Of a DNA stretch of 64,000 nucleotides, positions 31,201-43,521 are shown one piece after another. Positions within the stretch are counted from its first letter, which is position 1; each line of letters opens with the position of its first letter. Both the position numbers and the translations under genes were made by a program. Source of the DNA: Liolophura sinensis (Eukaryota; Mollusca; Polyplacophora; Chitonida; Chitonidae); NCBI RefSeq assembly GCF_032854445.1, contig NC_088301.1, forward strand, positions 42,775,116 to 42,839,115, read 5' to 3'. Below the pieces are notes generated by a model that worked only from the letters and a program-made list of their open reading frames with translations, was not told the origin of the DNA and searched no databases.

Positions 31201-33145
31201 TATTTGATTAGTTTAGAAAGAACTATTTCGTTCATAAAATTTTTATGGCATCAGATTTATGGGAGTCAGGAACCCGAATTCCTGGAGTAAACCACCGCCC
31301 TTCGCCAGATATCTGACAAACTTTATGACTTAAAGCCGCAGTTGAAGTATATTTCAGGTATAAGAAGTTGAGGGTGCAATTATACACTACACTAAATACA
31401 CATAGGAATGCCATTAAAGGGTAAAATGCAAATTAACTATGTATCATATGTACAGCGCATTGTCTGAGCAAAGGTAGGGCAGTCCCCTTGTGTTACAAGA
31501 GAATAATGCTCAGCCCGGCTTGCGATGGGAAAGTTACACCACTGGTTCAACTCTTCAACTCTTCAGCCTACGCCTCTTTGTACCAACTCCCGGGTGTATA
31601 TTTTCTGCATGTGACCCGTGGTTGGTTGTCAGAGAATGCCTACAAAATATCCGTCATGTCTACAGTGTTTCCTACTTTCTGTAAAAATTATAGTTTTATA
31701 GTTATACAGCATATGTGTGCCTTGACCTTGTGCACTGTCGCCAATTAATTCCATGCAAATAAGGAGCTTACCTTCACCGACAGGGCGACTTCTTACATTG
31801 TCGGCTTCTGGGGTCCAGTCACATCGACATCCGGTTAAATTAAAGAACAATGGGTTCACATTCTGGTCTAAAAAGTAATTCACAATATTTCCTGGTAGTA
31901 AATCGTAACAGGATTGTCTCACATACAGCTCCTCGATCGTCTCTCTGTTCAGACTAGGCACCAATATATCGTATTCCTGAGGTCGGTCCCTTACAAGTCT
32001 GGCTTGACAAGGTTGTTCTAAGAGCGCGCGAAGCTCTGGGGCGTAGAGGCATAAGCATGTCCCGTTGACCTGGGAAAACACCTGAAGTTTTGTAGCACAA
32101 CTTGTTTCCACTACAGCTGCGCCCATCTCAAAACCATTAGGTGATTGTTGAAACTTCCTCCGGTCTGTTGGGTGTGGAGCGTGGTCGTTGGTGCAATCTA
32201 AAGAAATATTGAAATACAGATCAGATCAGAAAAATAGTCGAATAAAATAAAAAAAAATAAATAGTACAATAAATGGAACACAGAAAAGAGAGTTTAACAT
32301 AAGGCGAGACCATGACGCAAATGCAAAGAGCAAAGTGATGCCAGGAGATAATTTACACCCGTTGAAAAAGAAAACTGCATGAGAAGATTATAAAAACTTG
32401 AATAATGCTTTTTTTCTCATATTTCTGACTATACATTGATGAAGACAAGTAACACCGATGATCACTTATTATCACCAAGGCCCTGTGACACCGCTTCTGT
32501 GGCCTAATAGTTAGTGTCCGCCTCGAAGTCGGGAGACATGTTCCGTTCATACCAAAAAACTAAGAGGTCATAGCAGGGAAACATGACTGGTTGGCCTGGT
32601 GTCAGTATAATGTGACTGGGTATGGTGTCATGTCTGGTGTCTTCGGCATGATACTTCAGTGACCGCAGCACTTTGGCGGCATGGATTCGCCCTACACACC
32701 TAATAACCCATCGTCGCAATACGGCTGAAAAATTGTTAAGTAGGACGTAAGTCCAGTGCATCTATATATACATACAATCTAGAAATGATTTATTTATTTG
32801 ATTGGTATTTTGTGCAGTACTCAAGAAAATGTCACTTATACGTCGGCGGACATCATTATGGTGGCAGGAAACCGATCAGAGCCCGGGGGAAACAACGACT
32901 ATCTTCAGGCTGCTAGATGACCGTCTCATGCCTTTGTAATGAGTCAAGGCTGGCTCCCTACATTTACTATGGTACATAGTAATCGTTATACCGATTCCTA
33001 TCCAAATGGCAATTTTCTGTCAGTTTTACAAGCAAGACCATTTACCCCATTTAGTTTCACCCTGAAAAAACGTGTTCGGTGGTGACGGCGTTGTGTTCGG
33101 TGCAACCAGCCCAAAAATAACAACCGTGATTGCGAGCCACAGCAT
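28278..33145 (-). CDS. Gene 3: secreted two-module CxC plus laminin-G-like protein
   Basis: Coding exons in transcript order: 33145-33046, 32197-31772, 31091-30712, 29434-29317, 28666-28554 and 28346-28278, giving 401 residues in phases 1,1,0,1,0. Signal peptide MLWLAITVVIFGLVA is followed by a short Pro/Thr linker (PNTTPSPPN). Residues 34-175 carry two cysteine modules ending in NGTCLC and NLTGCRCDW. The remainder is the LamG-like domain with the six family cysteines (EKCERL, NVCSD, VSCKP, FNCDV, TECPL, RNCVT). The C-terminal exon, 69 bases, is the same length as in gene 2 and keeps the DRI.G ending. The exon 6 acceptor is a less usual AAG. By eye most residues of the cysteine exon match gene 2, so the two are recent duplicates in inverted orientation. 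The exon 4 donor lies inside a 106-bp tandem array (see 29801-30752), leaving several possible donors; the one used here is the copy that keeps the family frame. Confidence 0.9.
29801..30752. repeat. 106-bp tandem array spanning the exon 4 donor of gene 3
   Basis: Nine copies of a 106-bp unit; the CTGGTTTACACGA anchor recurs at 29875, 29981, 30087, 30193, 30299, 30405, 30511, 30617 and 30723 with no length change. The rightmost unit contains the last codons of exon 4 and its donor. Every other unit repeats that exon end and a GTAAGC donor on the minus strand, and most also carry a TTTTCACAG acceptor-like stretch before it. Alternating differences (GGATTC/GGACTC) point to a 212-bp dimer as the unit of recent copying. 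Confidence 0.95.
31276..31345 (-). repeat. Fragment of a dispersed SINE-like repeat (S4)
   Basis: It shares GAGTAAACCACCGCCCTTCG and a following TATCTGACA..GACTTAAA block with 42680-42745. A weaker relative lies at about 56820-56880. It is in intron 3 of gene 3. Confidence 0.5.
32490..32760 (+). mobile_element. tRNA-derived SINE (family S2)
   Basis: The head GTGGCCTAATAGTTAGTGTC followed by CGCCTCGAAGTCGGGAGAC looks like a tRNA A box and anticodon arm. A body (GGTTGGCCTGGTGTCAGTAT) is shared in inverted orientation with 45195-45335. It lies in an intron of gene 3, opposite to transcription. Confidence 0.65.
32785..32945 (-). mobile_element. tRNA-derived SINE (family S1), partial
   Basis: ATTTATTTATTTGATTGGT is the reversed tail, followed by the ACTCAAGAA.AT..CACTTATACG and GGAAACCGA.CAGAGCCCGG blocks. 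The tRNA-like head is missing and the copy is worn. Confidence 0.75.
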
Positions 33146-33367
33146 GATGAAAAGGCGGTGTCGCTGAAAATAACAAAAGATCTAGCATTAGTGTAAAATG
33201 AAACTCAAACTGAATCTATATATAACATATATCTTCTGAGAGTCACCCGTAATACGGGTTACCATTTTCCCAATTATCACACTGTCGTCGTTTGTCTGGA
33301 ATTACTCCCTATGCTGTAGTCCTTTTATATTTGAGAGGCCTACACGGGTTCAAATGAAATTCTGAGG

Positions 33368-33480
33368 AGGGTTATATTTATTTATTTGATTGGTGTTTTA
33401 CGCCGTACTCAAGAATATTTCCCTTATACGACGGTGCCCAGCATTATGTTTAATAATACGCAGGTTTCGAGATCCGATGT
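33368..33480 (-). mobile_element. tRNA-derived SINE (family S1), 3' fragment
   Basis: It shows the reversed (AATA)n tail, GATTGGTGTTTTACGCCGTA and CTCAAGAATATTTC. Similarity fades after the CAGCATTATG block. Confidence 0.75.
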
Positions 33481-34479
33481 TACGACAAAAGATTGACGTC
33501 GCTTTGTGGTGTGACATCGCCGCTGACATATAGGCCCAATCCAGGGATAGTATATAGAAAACATAATTAAAAAGCATGAGACTGTACTTGTCATAATGAC
33601 TTGGCTCGAAAACTGCGTCCTGTGGGACTATATAGAATCTCTGTGCTGTAACACATATTGTAAACTGTAAATCTAGTGGCTAGATTTAAACATTTACACA
33701 TTATCAGATGTCAATTAACACCAGAACGTTGATTTGAGAACTGTTTCATTCTTCCCAGCTTCGCTTTCCGAAATATAGATCTGTCCTCTTCGATTCACTA
33801 ACATGGAACTCAGTCCTTTGGAGCTATCCTCAACATGCCATCGCTGTACGCTAGGAAAACATTCTTCCTTTTAATGGTATTGTATAATTCTTACTTCATA
33901 TCACTTATTAGTAAATAATAAAGACTATAATGTTACAATTAACACAAATGTACCAAGTACATTGACAGCAAGCCAAACTTAGCTAACTGCCATTTTTGAT
34001 TCAAGTCGGCCGCACTCAGTATCGTCCGGGAATGATCCGGAAAACTAGTGGAACATCTGAATAGATAACAACTTCTCGTTAAAATGGTGAACTGTAACTT
34101 GTTCGAGAACCCCTGCTTTGACCATTACTTTAATAGTGAGCCCATGGAACTATGGTGAAAAGAGAACATGATCTTAATTTTGGGAAGGCCAGTCGAATCC
34201 ACCGTAGCAACGGAGTCAGATGATTCAAAAATGGCGGTGTGCGAAGTTCTGATGTTGTCCGAGTGGATGCGTTGGTTAACGTTGTGTTGAATAAGAACTC
34301 ATGACTTTTACATTTTAGTACTAATTAAAGATCACGGGAAACCTATTTTCGTCCCCTACATCTCTTAGACTTTAAAGAAAGCGCAGGCGCAGGACTGAGA
34401 TCTAGGCTAGTGAATGTAACGATTCAGAACGGTCAAACGATCTCGGAGCTAACCAGATCGGTACTCCGATCTTAGGGTG

Positions 34480-35040
34480 ACTGACACAGTATGATAATTT
34501 TGTTGTGTTACAATTGATACATACAGCCGACACAGTATGATAATTCTGTTGTGTTACAACTGATACATACTGTTGACACAGTAAGATAATTCTGTTCTGT
34601 TACAATGATACAAAATCGGAACCTCCCCCACTGACAACTCATACAACGCTGTGACTGTGTGACGTTGCCATTTGCACAAAATCGATACTTTTTGCTTTGA
34701 CAACTGATACCGTGTCGGAATTCTGTAGTGTTACAATTTGCACAAGTGATACCCTTTTGTGATAACTGACACGTCAGTAGAAGTGTGTGATTTCTATGAT
34801 ACTGTGACGGTTAACACAGAAACAAGACTCTTTGGTGATGCATTTGACTTTGGATCGCATATCTGTTGTGTTGTAGATTACACAATTCGGTACTTTGTTA
34901 TGTGACATTTGATACAAGTGACTCAGTATAAGGACACTGTTGTGCTATAATTAACACAACTACATATGTGCTGTGACGAGTGATACGGTATCTGGACTGA
35001 GTGGTGTTGCAATGAGTGCTTTCTGTTGTTACAGTTACGT
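34480..35040. repeat. 46-bp minisatellite in the 5'UTR intron of gene 3
   Basis: Three clear units with GACACAGTATGATAATTCTG and TTGTGTTACAA start at 34483, 34529 and 34575 (46 bp apart). They are followed by degraded units with TGTTACAATT and GATAC words to about 35040. Confidence 0.75.
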
Positions 35041-35861
35041 AAGGTATTACTTTGGCATTCATGTTTGAATATATTAAACAATACCAAAGCAATGACCAAA
35101 ATGCTATATCTGAAAGTCCCAAGTCATCAAAAGATCAAAAAGAAACAAATAAACTTCTTTGATCAAATGATAATCAGTATTAGAGTGGCTTATCGGCAAA
35201 CTCCAGGTTGTTTACAGTTGGTTAACTAAGGGCTAGTTATTGCATGACATCACGGAAAATCCACTCATCAGCAAACATACAGGACAGAAGTAAGCTGCAA
35301 TCAAGTACTTACGAACATAAAGTGTTAACAATCATAAGTTTCGTAACCCTACCGATCTAGTAACACACAGCTTTACGTCTGACCATTTGCCAGCTATTAC
35401 ACTGTCGTCGCTGCTCTGGTTTTACTCTCTCTGCTGTAGTCTCTGATTATATTATATACTTCTTCATAAAACTTGTTCTAAGAATGTGTGAATTACACAT
35501 GTACATCACGAAATAAAATAAACCCTGACATTAACCGTGTGACATTTATTATATCACATTAATAGTCCTTTTTCTGGGTTTATTGTTTTGTTTAAAATTC
35601 ACAAAATTTATTTCATGAAAAAATATGTTGAGTGAGAAAAACGAAACGTCCAGTACAATCCACAGCTATGTACAGATATTCATATACATTATAAAGTGTC
35701 ATTTTTATGTATTTTGCAGCTGGGTGCCGGCTTTTGTTTAGCCGTGTGTTTTGTTATATGTAAATAAACCAACACGTTTTTTTTTTCATGGACACATAGA
35801 CTAAAAAGTTGTAATAAAAGTAAGAAAGTATTAAATGAAAGAATTGAAGTAACGTTCCTAC

Positions 35862-35937
35862 CTTAGACAAGTGTCAAAATTTCTGTTCCATTTATGATCC
35901 CTTACTTATGAATAACCCGGTGCATCCGGTTTTTATA
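35862..35937 (-). promoter_or_regulatory. Gene 3 TATA box and non-coding exon 1
   Basis: Minus-strand TATAAAA (35937-35931) is followed by a leader ending at the donor CTAAG|GTAGG (exon end 35862), 75 bases away and nearly the spacing seen for genes 1 and 2. A 5'UTR intron of about 2.7 kb would lead to the acceptor TTTTCAG before 33163. A second TATA-like stretch at about 33323-33331 (minus) lies in a dispersed repeat and looks less likely. Confidence 0.55.
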
Positions 35938-36654
35938 GCAAGACCAACGTTTTCCTACAAGCTGTGCTGCTCTTATTAACGTCAAAACCAGTTGTTCGTA
36001 AAGTAATAAAAGGATGCCGCCTACTCACCGATTATTTGACTATTTCCAAGGCTGTAAATCCATTTTTTATCTTTATTATTCCATCTAACGGAGTCAATGA
36101 CTTGGAAGTTTACCACAGGCGACAATTAGCTTCCAATCTGGCCTTCCATTGTCAGAAGCTTTTCACCTGGAAAGTGTAGCCCAGTCTTAACTGGGGTCAA
36201 ACAACGCACACTGTCTGCATATGAATAAGTATATGGCTACATAAAAACCAAAAAAAGGCAGCTGAGATACTTTAACAGACCTTGCACTTTAGGTATGGTT
36301 TGCCTTTATGAACATATGTACATGTACCTTTGAACTGTCACTAGTACATCTCTCATAACGAATTATAAATTTATTATTGTACACTTGTATAACTTAAAAG
36401 AAATGACAACAAATAATATAACCTGAGTTGTTTAGGAAAAGAGGTGAAAACGGACCTAAACGGTAACATACATTTACTTGGTATCTGTATAAATCAATTT
36501 CTTACGAGGACATCGGATGCTCTATGTTAGAGCACACGGTGTTGTGTCTCCCATACCCCACGCACATATGGTTCAATTGGGGCACTTAATGTTAAAAGAG
36601 GGCTCGAGTGACGTAGGAGAAAACAGACGCGTCCTCGGGTTATAGAAATAACTC

Positions 36655-36793
36655 ACGATTGGATAACTCATAACATAGCGGCGCTAACTCATAACATAGC
36701 GGCCATAACTCATAACATAACTCATAAAATAGCGGCGCTAACTCATAACATGGCGGCCATAACTCATAATATAACTCACAACATAGCGGCGCT
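36655..36793. repeat. Short array of about 20-24 bp units
   Basis: Repeats of ATAACTCATAACATAGCGGC with CGCTA or CAT spacers. The minus-strand open frame reading YELAPLCYEL is a product of the array. Confidence 0.85.
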
Positions 36794-37018
36794 GTAGTTT
36801 GTCTCAGTGTGCGTGATGTTCTTACTTTGAGTTGCGATATCTCGCTTGTGCAACAGCACAAAAATAGAAAGCTTTTAAATTTCCTATTGAACACTTTATC
36901 GAAGCGTGTATGCATGGTCTAGAGTTGTCTTGTCTTAAAAATTCGTTGCAGGTGACTATTACAGCCTTGCCTCGACTGCTAGATTGATAATAAATGGTTT
37001 GATTTTAAATGATTGATT

Positions 37019-37300
37019 GAGTGATTGATTGACTGGTGTTATACCATATACTCAAGAATATTTCACCTATACGACGGCGGCCAGAAGATGGAGGAAGCCG
37101 GAGGGCGACCAGAACTGGGAGGAAGCCGGAAGGCGACCAGAAGTGGGAGGAAGCCGGACAGAGCTCGAGGGAGACTCATGACTATTAGCAGGCTATTGCA
37201 TGACCTTCCCACGTAGGACCAGAGAGGAAGCCAGCACGAGCTGGACTTAAACTCACGGCGATTGGTGAAAATCTCTTGAACCTGTGTGCTGCGCTAGCAC
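37019..37300 (-). mobile_element. tRNA-derived SINE (family S1), near full length, with internal triplication
   Basis: It runs from a worn reversed tail through the ATACGACGGCGGCCAG block to the CTGGACTT.AACTCACGGCG tRNA-like B-box region. A segment of about 30 bp, GGAGGAAGCCGGA.GGCGACC, occurs three times in a row at about 37090-37160, replacing the usual single copy. Confidence 0.8.
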
Positions 37301-38140
37301 GTTCACTCAGATTTAATGAGTTAGTTATCACAAAGCCATGGACATGAAGAGAGGGCTGTGTCATATGGCGTTTAAAAAGAAGGTGACTGTTCACATAAAC
37401 TCGACCATTAAACACAGGAAGTTGAAATGACCGACAGAGTGGTTACTTACATTTTATGATTTCTGATGCACATTTCTGATAAAATATAATGTTGTATATT
37501 TTTCTAGGTGTGATGCAGAGCCACTTCAGCATTTCCTGTGATGAGTGGCATGCTTAAACGGTTCAAAAACAAGACATCAGCCAGGGGCATAGAGCCTCCT
37601 TTGACACGAGGACGAAGCCTGGATTGGAGATCATGCTTGGCTACCTTCATTCTCATTTCAGAGTGTTATTTCACTGTGAAAAAGGACAAGTAAAACATGA
37701 ACTAAAGTGACTCATCAGGAGTATATATACGTATGTTGTAATATCAGAACAATATAACCAAGACTGATTTAGTTCAAGTCATTTTTCTTGCTTTTGTTTG
37801 GATTGAGTAATTTTGATGTTGAGCGAGGACGACAACTTCCCTTCAGCTGTAAGAATATTCGAACACCTTGACGGTGGAGCTTGTCTCCATGGTTCTGTGG
37901 TTTGATCTTCTGCTCTCAATGGCTTGTTCATTTTCATCGTTTTACACGCCTACAGCATACAATGTGGAGCTTTGTCTGGACTTAAAGTCTCGAAAAACAC
38001 AACATAAACTGTGTTGATATGATATAATTTTAAAGGTGCGGTTATTTTGTAAACGTTACAAATGACTACATGGGTGCCCTATTCATAGCATCATTTTCTA
38101 AAACTCAACTAAACCCTTCTGTAATATGTGTTGAAATTAA

Positions 38141-38402
38141 TTTTTTTTTTTGATTGGTGTTTTACGCCGTACTCAAGAATATTTCACTTATACGACGGCG
38201 GCCAGCATTATGGTGGGTGAAAACCGGGCAGAGCCCGTGGGAAACCCACGACCATCCGCAGGTTGCTGGCAGACCTTCCCACGTACGGCCGGAGAGGAAG
38301 GAAGCATGAGCTGGTCTTGAACTCACAGCGACCGCATTGGTGAGAGGCTTCTTGGTCATTACGCTACGCTAGCGCGCTAACCGACTGAGCCACGTTGGCC
38401 CC
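38141..38402 (-). mobile_element. tRNA-derived SINE (family S1), full length with target duplication
   Basis: The best copy in the window. It is flanked by a perfect 13-bp direct repeat, GTGTTGAAATTAA, at 38128-38140 and 38403-38415. In its own sense it starts with GGGGCC and GTGGCTCAGTCGGTTAGCGC (tRNA-like A box), has GTTCAAGACC as the B box, a GC-rich core and ends in GATTGGTGT.. complement plus an A-rich tail. The intact duplication suggests a fairly young insertion. Confidence 0.92.
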
Positions 38403-39146
38403 GTGTTGAAATTAAAGGGTGATAGGTCTAAGATACAACATCGATCTACCTAATTGAAACAACACATGAAAATATCCAGAGTACTGATACGTTAAATTTA
38501 ATATGCCTATTATGATAAAATCACCAAGGTAAAAGACTACTGAGTAGAGAGTAAAATCAGAGCAGTGATTACAGCGTCATAATTGATAAATGGTCGCACT
38601 TCTTACCGGTGAAATCTGGCCTCTTTTCAATTTACCTCTCTCAGGGTTTTATTCCAACTGTTCATGTATATGCTTACAAGTAGCAACGTACACACCCCTT
38701 AGCACCATGGCTGAGAATAAGGTGAAAACATGCAATGGTGTCAGTTGCAATTTATTAGACGTATCTGATCTAGAATTACTCAAAATATTGTGTTCTGAGG
38801 CCTCGAGGATACCAAGTCCACCAGCAGAATGGTGAATACTGAGCATAGAGTAAAAGCAGAAAAGCGACGACGGTAATATGGTTGTCAAATAATCACACGT
38901 ATCAAGTGAAATCCGGCCTCAAATACAGAACACCACGCCTGTGATAATTGCAACCCACGGTTACACCGCTTGGCCAGAGGTTGTACCCATTTCACTTCAG
39001 TTACCCTGTCAAAGTTTGGACCTGGCCTTCCAAGTGTAGTTATAAAATGACTTGCAACCCTAACTGAGTTAATAGAGTAAAATTATAATATATTAATATG
39101 GAAATATTTTATATTATATATTCATATGCAGGTCAACACAAGAAGT

Positions 39147-39277
39147 GATCTGTCAGCAACCTGCCGTGGGGTTTCCCCCGGGCTCTTCCCGGTTTCCCCC
39201 ACCATATGCTGGCCGCCGTCGTATAAGTGAAATATTCTTGAGTACGGCGTAAAACACTAATCAAATAAATAAATAAA
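39147..39277 (+). mobile_element. tRNA-derived SINE (family S1), 5'-truncated with target duplication
   Basis: It begins within the core at GATCTGTCAGCAACCTGC and ends in (AAAT)n. It is flanked by a perfect 14-bp direct repeat TCAACACAAGAAGT at 39133-39146 and 39278-39291. The truncated head with an intact duplication is the mark of incomplete reverse transcription. Confidence 0.92.
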
Positions 39278-39945
39278 TCAACACAAGAAGTTAGGCTGTT
39301 TAGGTCACCGTACTCAAGGGAGGTAACACTGGGTTCAATGTCTAAGGTGTGCGGTGATAAGCAAAGATCCAGCACTGGCCGTCATGGTCTGTTTCCTTTC
39401 TAGGTCTCTCTGATGGTAAAGGATGTGTCAAAACAAAATGGCGCCCTTCACGGCTGTAGTTCATGTATGGAAGCTAGATTAAGAGACACGGTACGTTGTA
39501 ACAGTTTCATTACGATCATAACGCTGACAATCTACAGCTGTACACGACTCTGGCTTACGAAAGCAATTAACATTGTTTCATAGTATGATATTTTTGTCAA
39601 CAGAAGTTTTCTTCGTAAACACACTGAGATCACGCTTAAGTTGTGTTCATGCTACCGGCCCCTAAATAAAGTGTACCCTGAGATACCGTTCTCAATGGTA
39701 TGGCAAATGGATTTGTTTTTGAAGCTTTATGATTGTGGTTTTGTTTGGTAATCTTTAGCTGACAACATGGTTAAATGCAATATATATGGTATATGTTCAG
39801 AGTCTCCTGGGTAGGACGTTATACCTGTATACCAGTGCTTACCAGGCTATATAGAAATGTGCTCCTTCACTACTACCTGAATGGCGCCTCAGTATATTTA
39901 ATGCTGTGATATGTTTTAATTTGTATTTTCAGGTCAGAAGACAAC

Positions 39946-42900
39946 ATGGGGAGGATGTTAGCTATGGAATCCCTTGATTTTGTGCTATTTCATTCCCTTG
40001 TCCTGACAATAGTGACCTGTGTGGAATTTGGTAGGCTTTTATTTATTAATTAAGCATCATTATCATATTTAAATAACAAGGTACGTATCGGGTGTAAGAT
40101 AAAACAGTAATAATTTATCTGTGTTATCGTCATGTCATTTTTATATGTATTTATACTGTATATAATCTACAAAACATATTGCCTCTTAAAAGTGTGTATT
40201 TATTCTTTTCCAGAATGTTTTCAATACAGCGACCATTTGACAGACAAGGCAATGTACAGATTGAAGGAACGAGGACTGTGGAAGAACCTAACTTGTAGGC
40301 CCGGCACCAAGTGGAACCGGAACGGGTGCTACTGTGCCACTGACTGGACGGAAGAGGAAGCACATGACCCGCAGCACACTCACTGCGACAACTTTCAAAC
40401 TGTGGCCGGTGAACCGTCTCAGTATAAGCAAAAGAATCCTACCAACAACAGTTGGGAAACCAAGGACTGTCGAGACTTTGATGAAAAACTCTCGTGGAAC
40501 CAAACAGTTTGTCAATGTGTACAACACCAGGAGACGATCAATGTTGATCCGGGTAACACTCATTTATATTCATTTAAGCGACCAATCAAAAGGTTAAATA
40601 TAAACGAGTGAGTCCTCCACTATCCCCAGTATAACAACCACAAGCTACACTATTAACAAGTCATTTACGTGTTCTCCAAGTGTATGCATATTCAGATTAT
40701 ACTAGTATACCCAAATTTGCCGAATGTAGTTAGGCTACCTTTGATATAGTCACTCCTCGACCGCCCTCAGATTTTCCCTAATGTACAAAGATTTCTCTAG
40801 TGTAGTCAAAATTCCTTAGTGTACGAAGACTCTCCTGGTGTAGTCAGATTTCCCCAATATACGAAAACTCCTCTAGTGTAGTCAGATTTCCCCACTGAAC
40901 GAAGACTCCTCTAGCTTAGTCATATTTCGCCAGTGTACGATGACTCCTCTAGTGTAGTCAGATTTCCCTCAGTGTACAAAGACTCGTCTACTGTAGTAAA
41001 ATTTCACCAATGTACGAAGACTCCTCTAGTGTAGTCAAATTTCCACAGTGTACGAAGACAGGTGTAGGGTAGTCAGATTTCACCAATGTACGAAGACTAC
41101 TCTAGTGTAGTTAAATTTTCCCAATGTACGTACAAAGACTCCTCTGGTGTAATCAGATTTTCCAAGTCTAAAAAGATTCCTTCTAGTGTAGTCAGATTTT
41201 GAAAAAAATGTACTATGCATCGTCAGAGTTTAATTATATTTAACGAATGCACTCCCCGAGTAAAGTCAAAGTGCTTGAGTTGATTTCAGTCAGATTTTCG
41301 GAGTGTAGGTAGATTACCTGAGTGTAGACAGACCATCGGGGTTAGTCTGATTTTCTTGGAGTGGGCAGAGTGCTCGCGCGTAGTTCCCCTGATGTAGATG
41401 ATATTTCAAGTACTCCCACGCATGCCTATTAGAAAAGTTCTCCGATTACAACCATATAGTCAGATTCCCATATTCGTTTTATTTTTAAAATTTATGCGTA
41501 TATTCTAGCCTGTTATTTCGAATTGGATGTGAGTAATTTCCCCTTCACGGACACTGCAAGTTTCTGCCTTGAGCATTTTTGGGGCGTTGGAAATGTGTCA
41601 CACAACTACAGTTGTACGTCACTATAGAACAATTTCGACAAAATGGTAACATGAGCCAGTGTTTCAGGTAATAGTTTTCAAAACGATGTCCTGGCCACCT
41701 TTACGTGACACATATTTTATTTCTGTTTCAGACAGCACGGCGTGTGACACCATGTTTGATTATTGTTTCGACACAGACACGGTCAGCTCTAAATATTACA
41801 TTAAAAAGACAAACAAACAAAAGACACAAACTGTTGAAGACGTGGACGCATATAATGGCAAAGCCGTTTTCCTCAATCAAGCTCCGCTTTTGGTACCCAT
41901 CTTCCTCAACAACGAACTGGGAGTCTCCTTTCAGATTTACGTCAGATTTAAACTTGAGGCCACAAACAGGGAAGATTTAAAAGACAAGTATCAAGTGATA
42001 TTCTCCAGTAAGGGTGAAAATCACACCGCAACTATATCTTGCAGTTATAAGCCAAGCACCTATACTTATCGGTTACTCCTTCAGAACGAAACTCAACCAG
42101 CTCCGGTGATACAGGAATGCTTTTATGAAGCTGGAGTAAGTACAACTTATTTACAACTTATTATTGCTCGTTTTATTCCTTTTAGATAAAATATATTAAT
42201 GTTATTTTCACTCGTAAAACACATTCTATATCTTTGTTCCTCGATACTAACTGATGTGTATGTTTAGTAGAAAAGGCTGATTTCATAACTTTTTACAGGA
42301 CAAGTTTACCTCTTGGAAGAGCATATATATCCTATATCAGGATGGTGAAGTTATCATGGCTGTTAACGGAAAGCCATGTTTACAGTTTGAGTTCACAGGT
42401 AACTTGTTTTTAATATACATGAATATTTTAATACACATGAATTTCCAGACCGAGACTTAAGATTTCATCTAGGTGCTTGATAAACTTCAGGCCAATCTCC
42501 TGAATAAACTGAGCAAATGTTACCCCAAAACCCGGTATACTGATATTAAGCTTTGGACGGTTTCGTCTTGTTTGCATTTTGATATGGAATTGATGGATTT
42601 ATTGACTTTATTGATTGTTGCCACATTCAAGAATTTATATTTATACGATGACGGTCTATATTATGGGTAAAAAAAACCGAAGTGCCCAGAGTAAACCGCC
42701 GCCCTTCGGCAAGTATCCGATATACCTCCTGACTTAAATCCACAGACGAGACAGGGATAGCTGAATTTGAGTTTCAAGGACCAAGGAAGGGGTCAAGATT
42801 TTCCGGAAACCATAAGCTAACCCTGTTATTTTGTCGCGCTCGCTTCTATAAGCGCTTCCATGTGACAGCCATATCTCTACTTTCACTGTGTCTGTTGTGC

Positions 42901-43484
42901 AGGGTATCCAAAGTTTAAGTGTCCTTTGGCTATAGGGGGGTACCCATCTACATATGATGATGGACGGACCTCGGATGAATCCATTATGCTCGGATATATT
43001 GACGTGGTAGGTAATTTGAAACTAGATCGGTGTAGTATTAAGTTTTAGCAGTAGTTCATGGTGGTAAACTGACCGGAATCCTGAAAATTTGTCATCATCA
43101 AATATATAATGATAGGTACATCAATGTAATTTGACTTTGCAATGTCATTTATACCTACCATTTAAAAATTTAATCAAACCGAATACTCGGCTGATGCCAT
43201 ACCTCACTGGTTTGTGCTGGGTTAGTCAAAACTGCTTACTTCTCGATAATATCAACTGGGTTTTATGGATTATATATCTGGGTAACTGATAAATCAAAAC
43301 TCTGCTATCAGCGATAAGTCAAACCCTGCAAGGCACTAGGTCGTTCTGAAGCCTTGAAACAGCTATCATTATTTTAAGTTTCCTCCTAGAAATGATGGTT
43401 ATCCCAATCTATTCACATCTATGCCTCATGTTTCTTTGTTTTCAGATGTCAGTGGACAGGAATTGCAGGTCGCCAATCCCGTAA
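39946..43484 (+). CDS. Gene 4: divergent secreted CxC plus laminin-G-like protein
   Basis: Coding exons 39946-40030, 40214-40552, 41732-42135, 42299-42398, 42903-43006 and 43446-43484, phases 1,1,0,1,0, 356 residues. The first exon opens after acceptor TTTTCAG (39933). The signal segment is MESLDFVLFHSLVLTIVTC; any of three in-frame Met codons could start it. Residues 29-141 hold two modules: CRPGTKWNRNGCYC, a close match to the C.PGT.FN..C.C motif of type-2 chitin-binding domains, and NQTVCQC. The LamG-like part keeps the six family cysteines (TACDTM, ISCSY, QECFY, KPCLQ, FKCPL, RNCRS) plus one extra (FDYCF), the CPLAIGGYP strand and LGYIDV. A lysine-rich stretch (KKTNKQKTQ) follows the first LamG cysteine. 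It has the lowest similarity to the others, so it is probably an older branch. The promoter was not found. Confidence 0.88.
40740..41215. repeat. 38-bp minisatellite in intron 2 of gene 4
   Basis: Units such as GTGTAGTCAGATTTCCCC and GTGTACGAAGACTCCTCTA recur with 38-39 bp spacing (anchors at 40838, 40876, 40914, 40952, 40991 and 41029). It fades towards 41400. Confidence 0.88.
42597..42790 (-). repeat. Dispersed SINE-like repeat (S4) in intron 4 of gene 4
   Basis: A tail-like TTTATTGA..TTATTGATTG start is followed by ATACGATGACGG, CCAGAGTAAACCGCCGCCCT and a TATCCGATA..GACTTAAA block. It is related to 31276-31345 and distantly to S1. Confidence 0.5.
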
Positions 43485-43515
43485 TAAACTGATTTATCAG
43501 AAATGTCCGTAATGT

Positions 43516-43521
43516 AATAAA
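43516..43521 (+). terminator. Polyadenylation signal of gene 4
   Basis: AATAAA 32 bases after the stop. Closely spaced, but the first canonical signal. Confidence 0.45.

Noticed and set aside
33323-33331. TATA-like stretch as the main gene 3 promoter
   Set aside because: It lies in a dispersed repeat copy and lacks a good donor at the usual distance; the 35931-35937 box fits the family spacing.
38141-38402. tRNA-like sequence as a true tRNA gene
   Set aside because: The A- and B-box-like parts belong to a SINE with core, tail and target duplication; the cloverleaf is not intact.
38704-38835. Short frame starting MAENKVKTCNGVSCN
   Set aside because: Forty-three codons, no signal peptide or domain, lying between two copies of a dispersed repeat.
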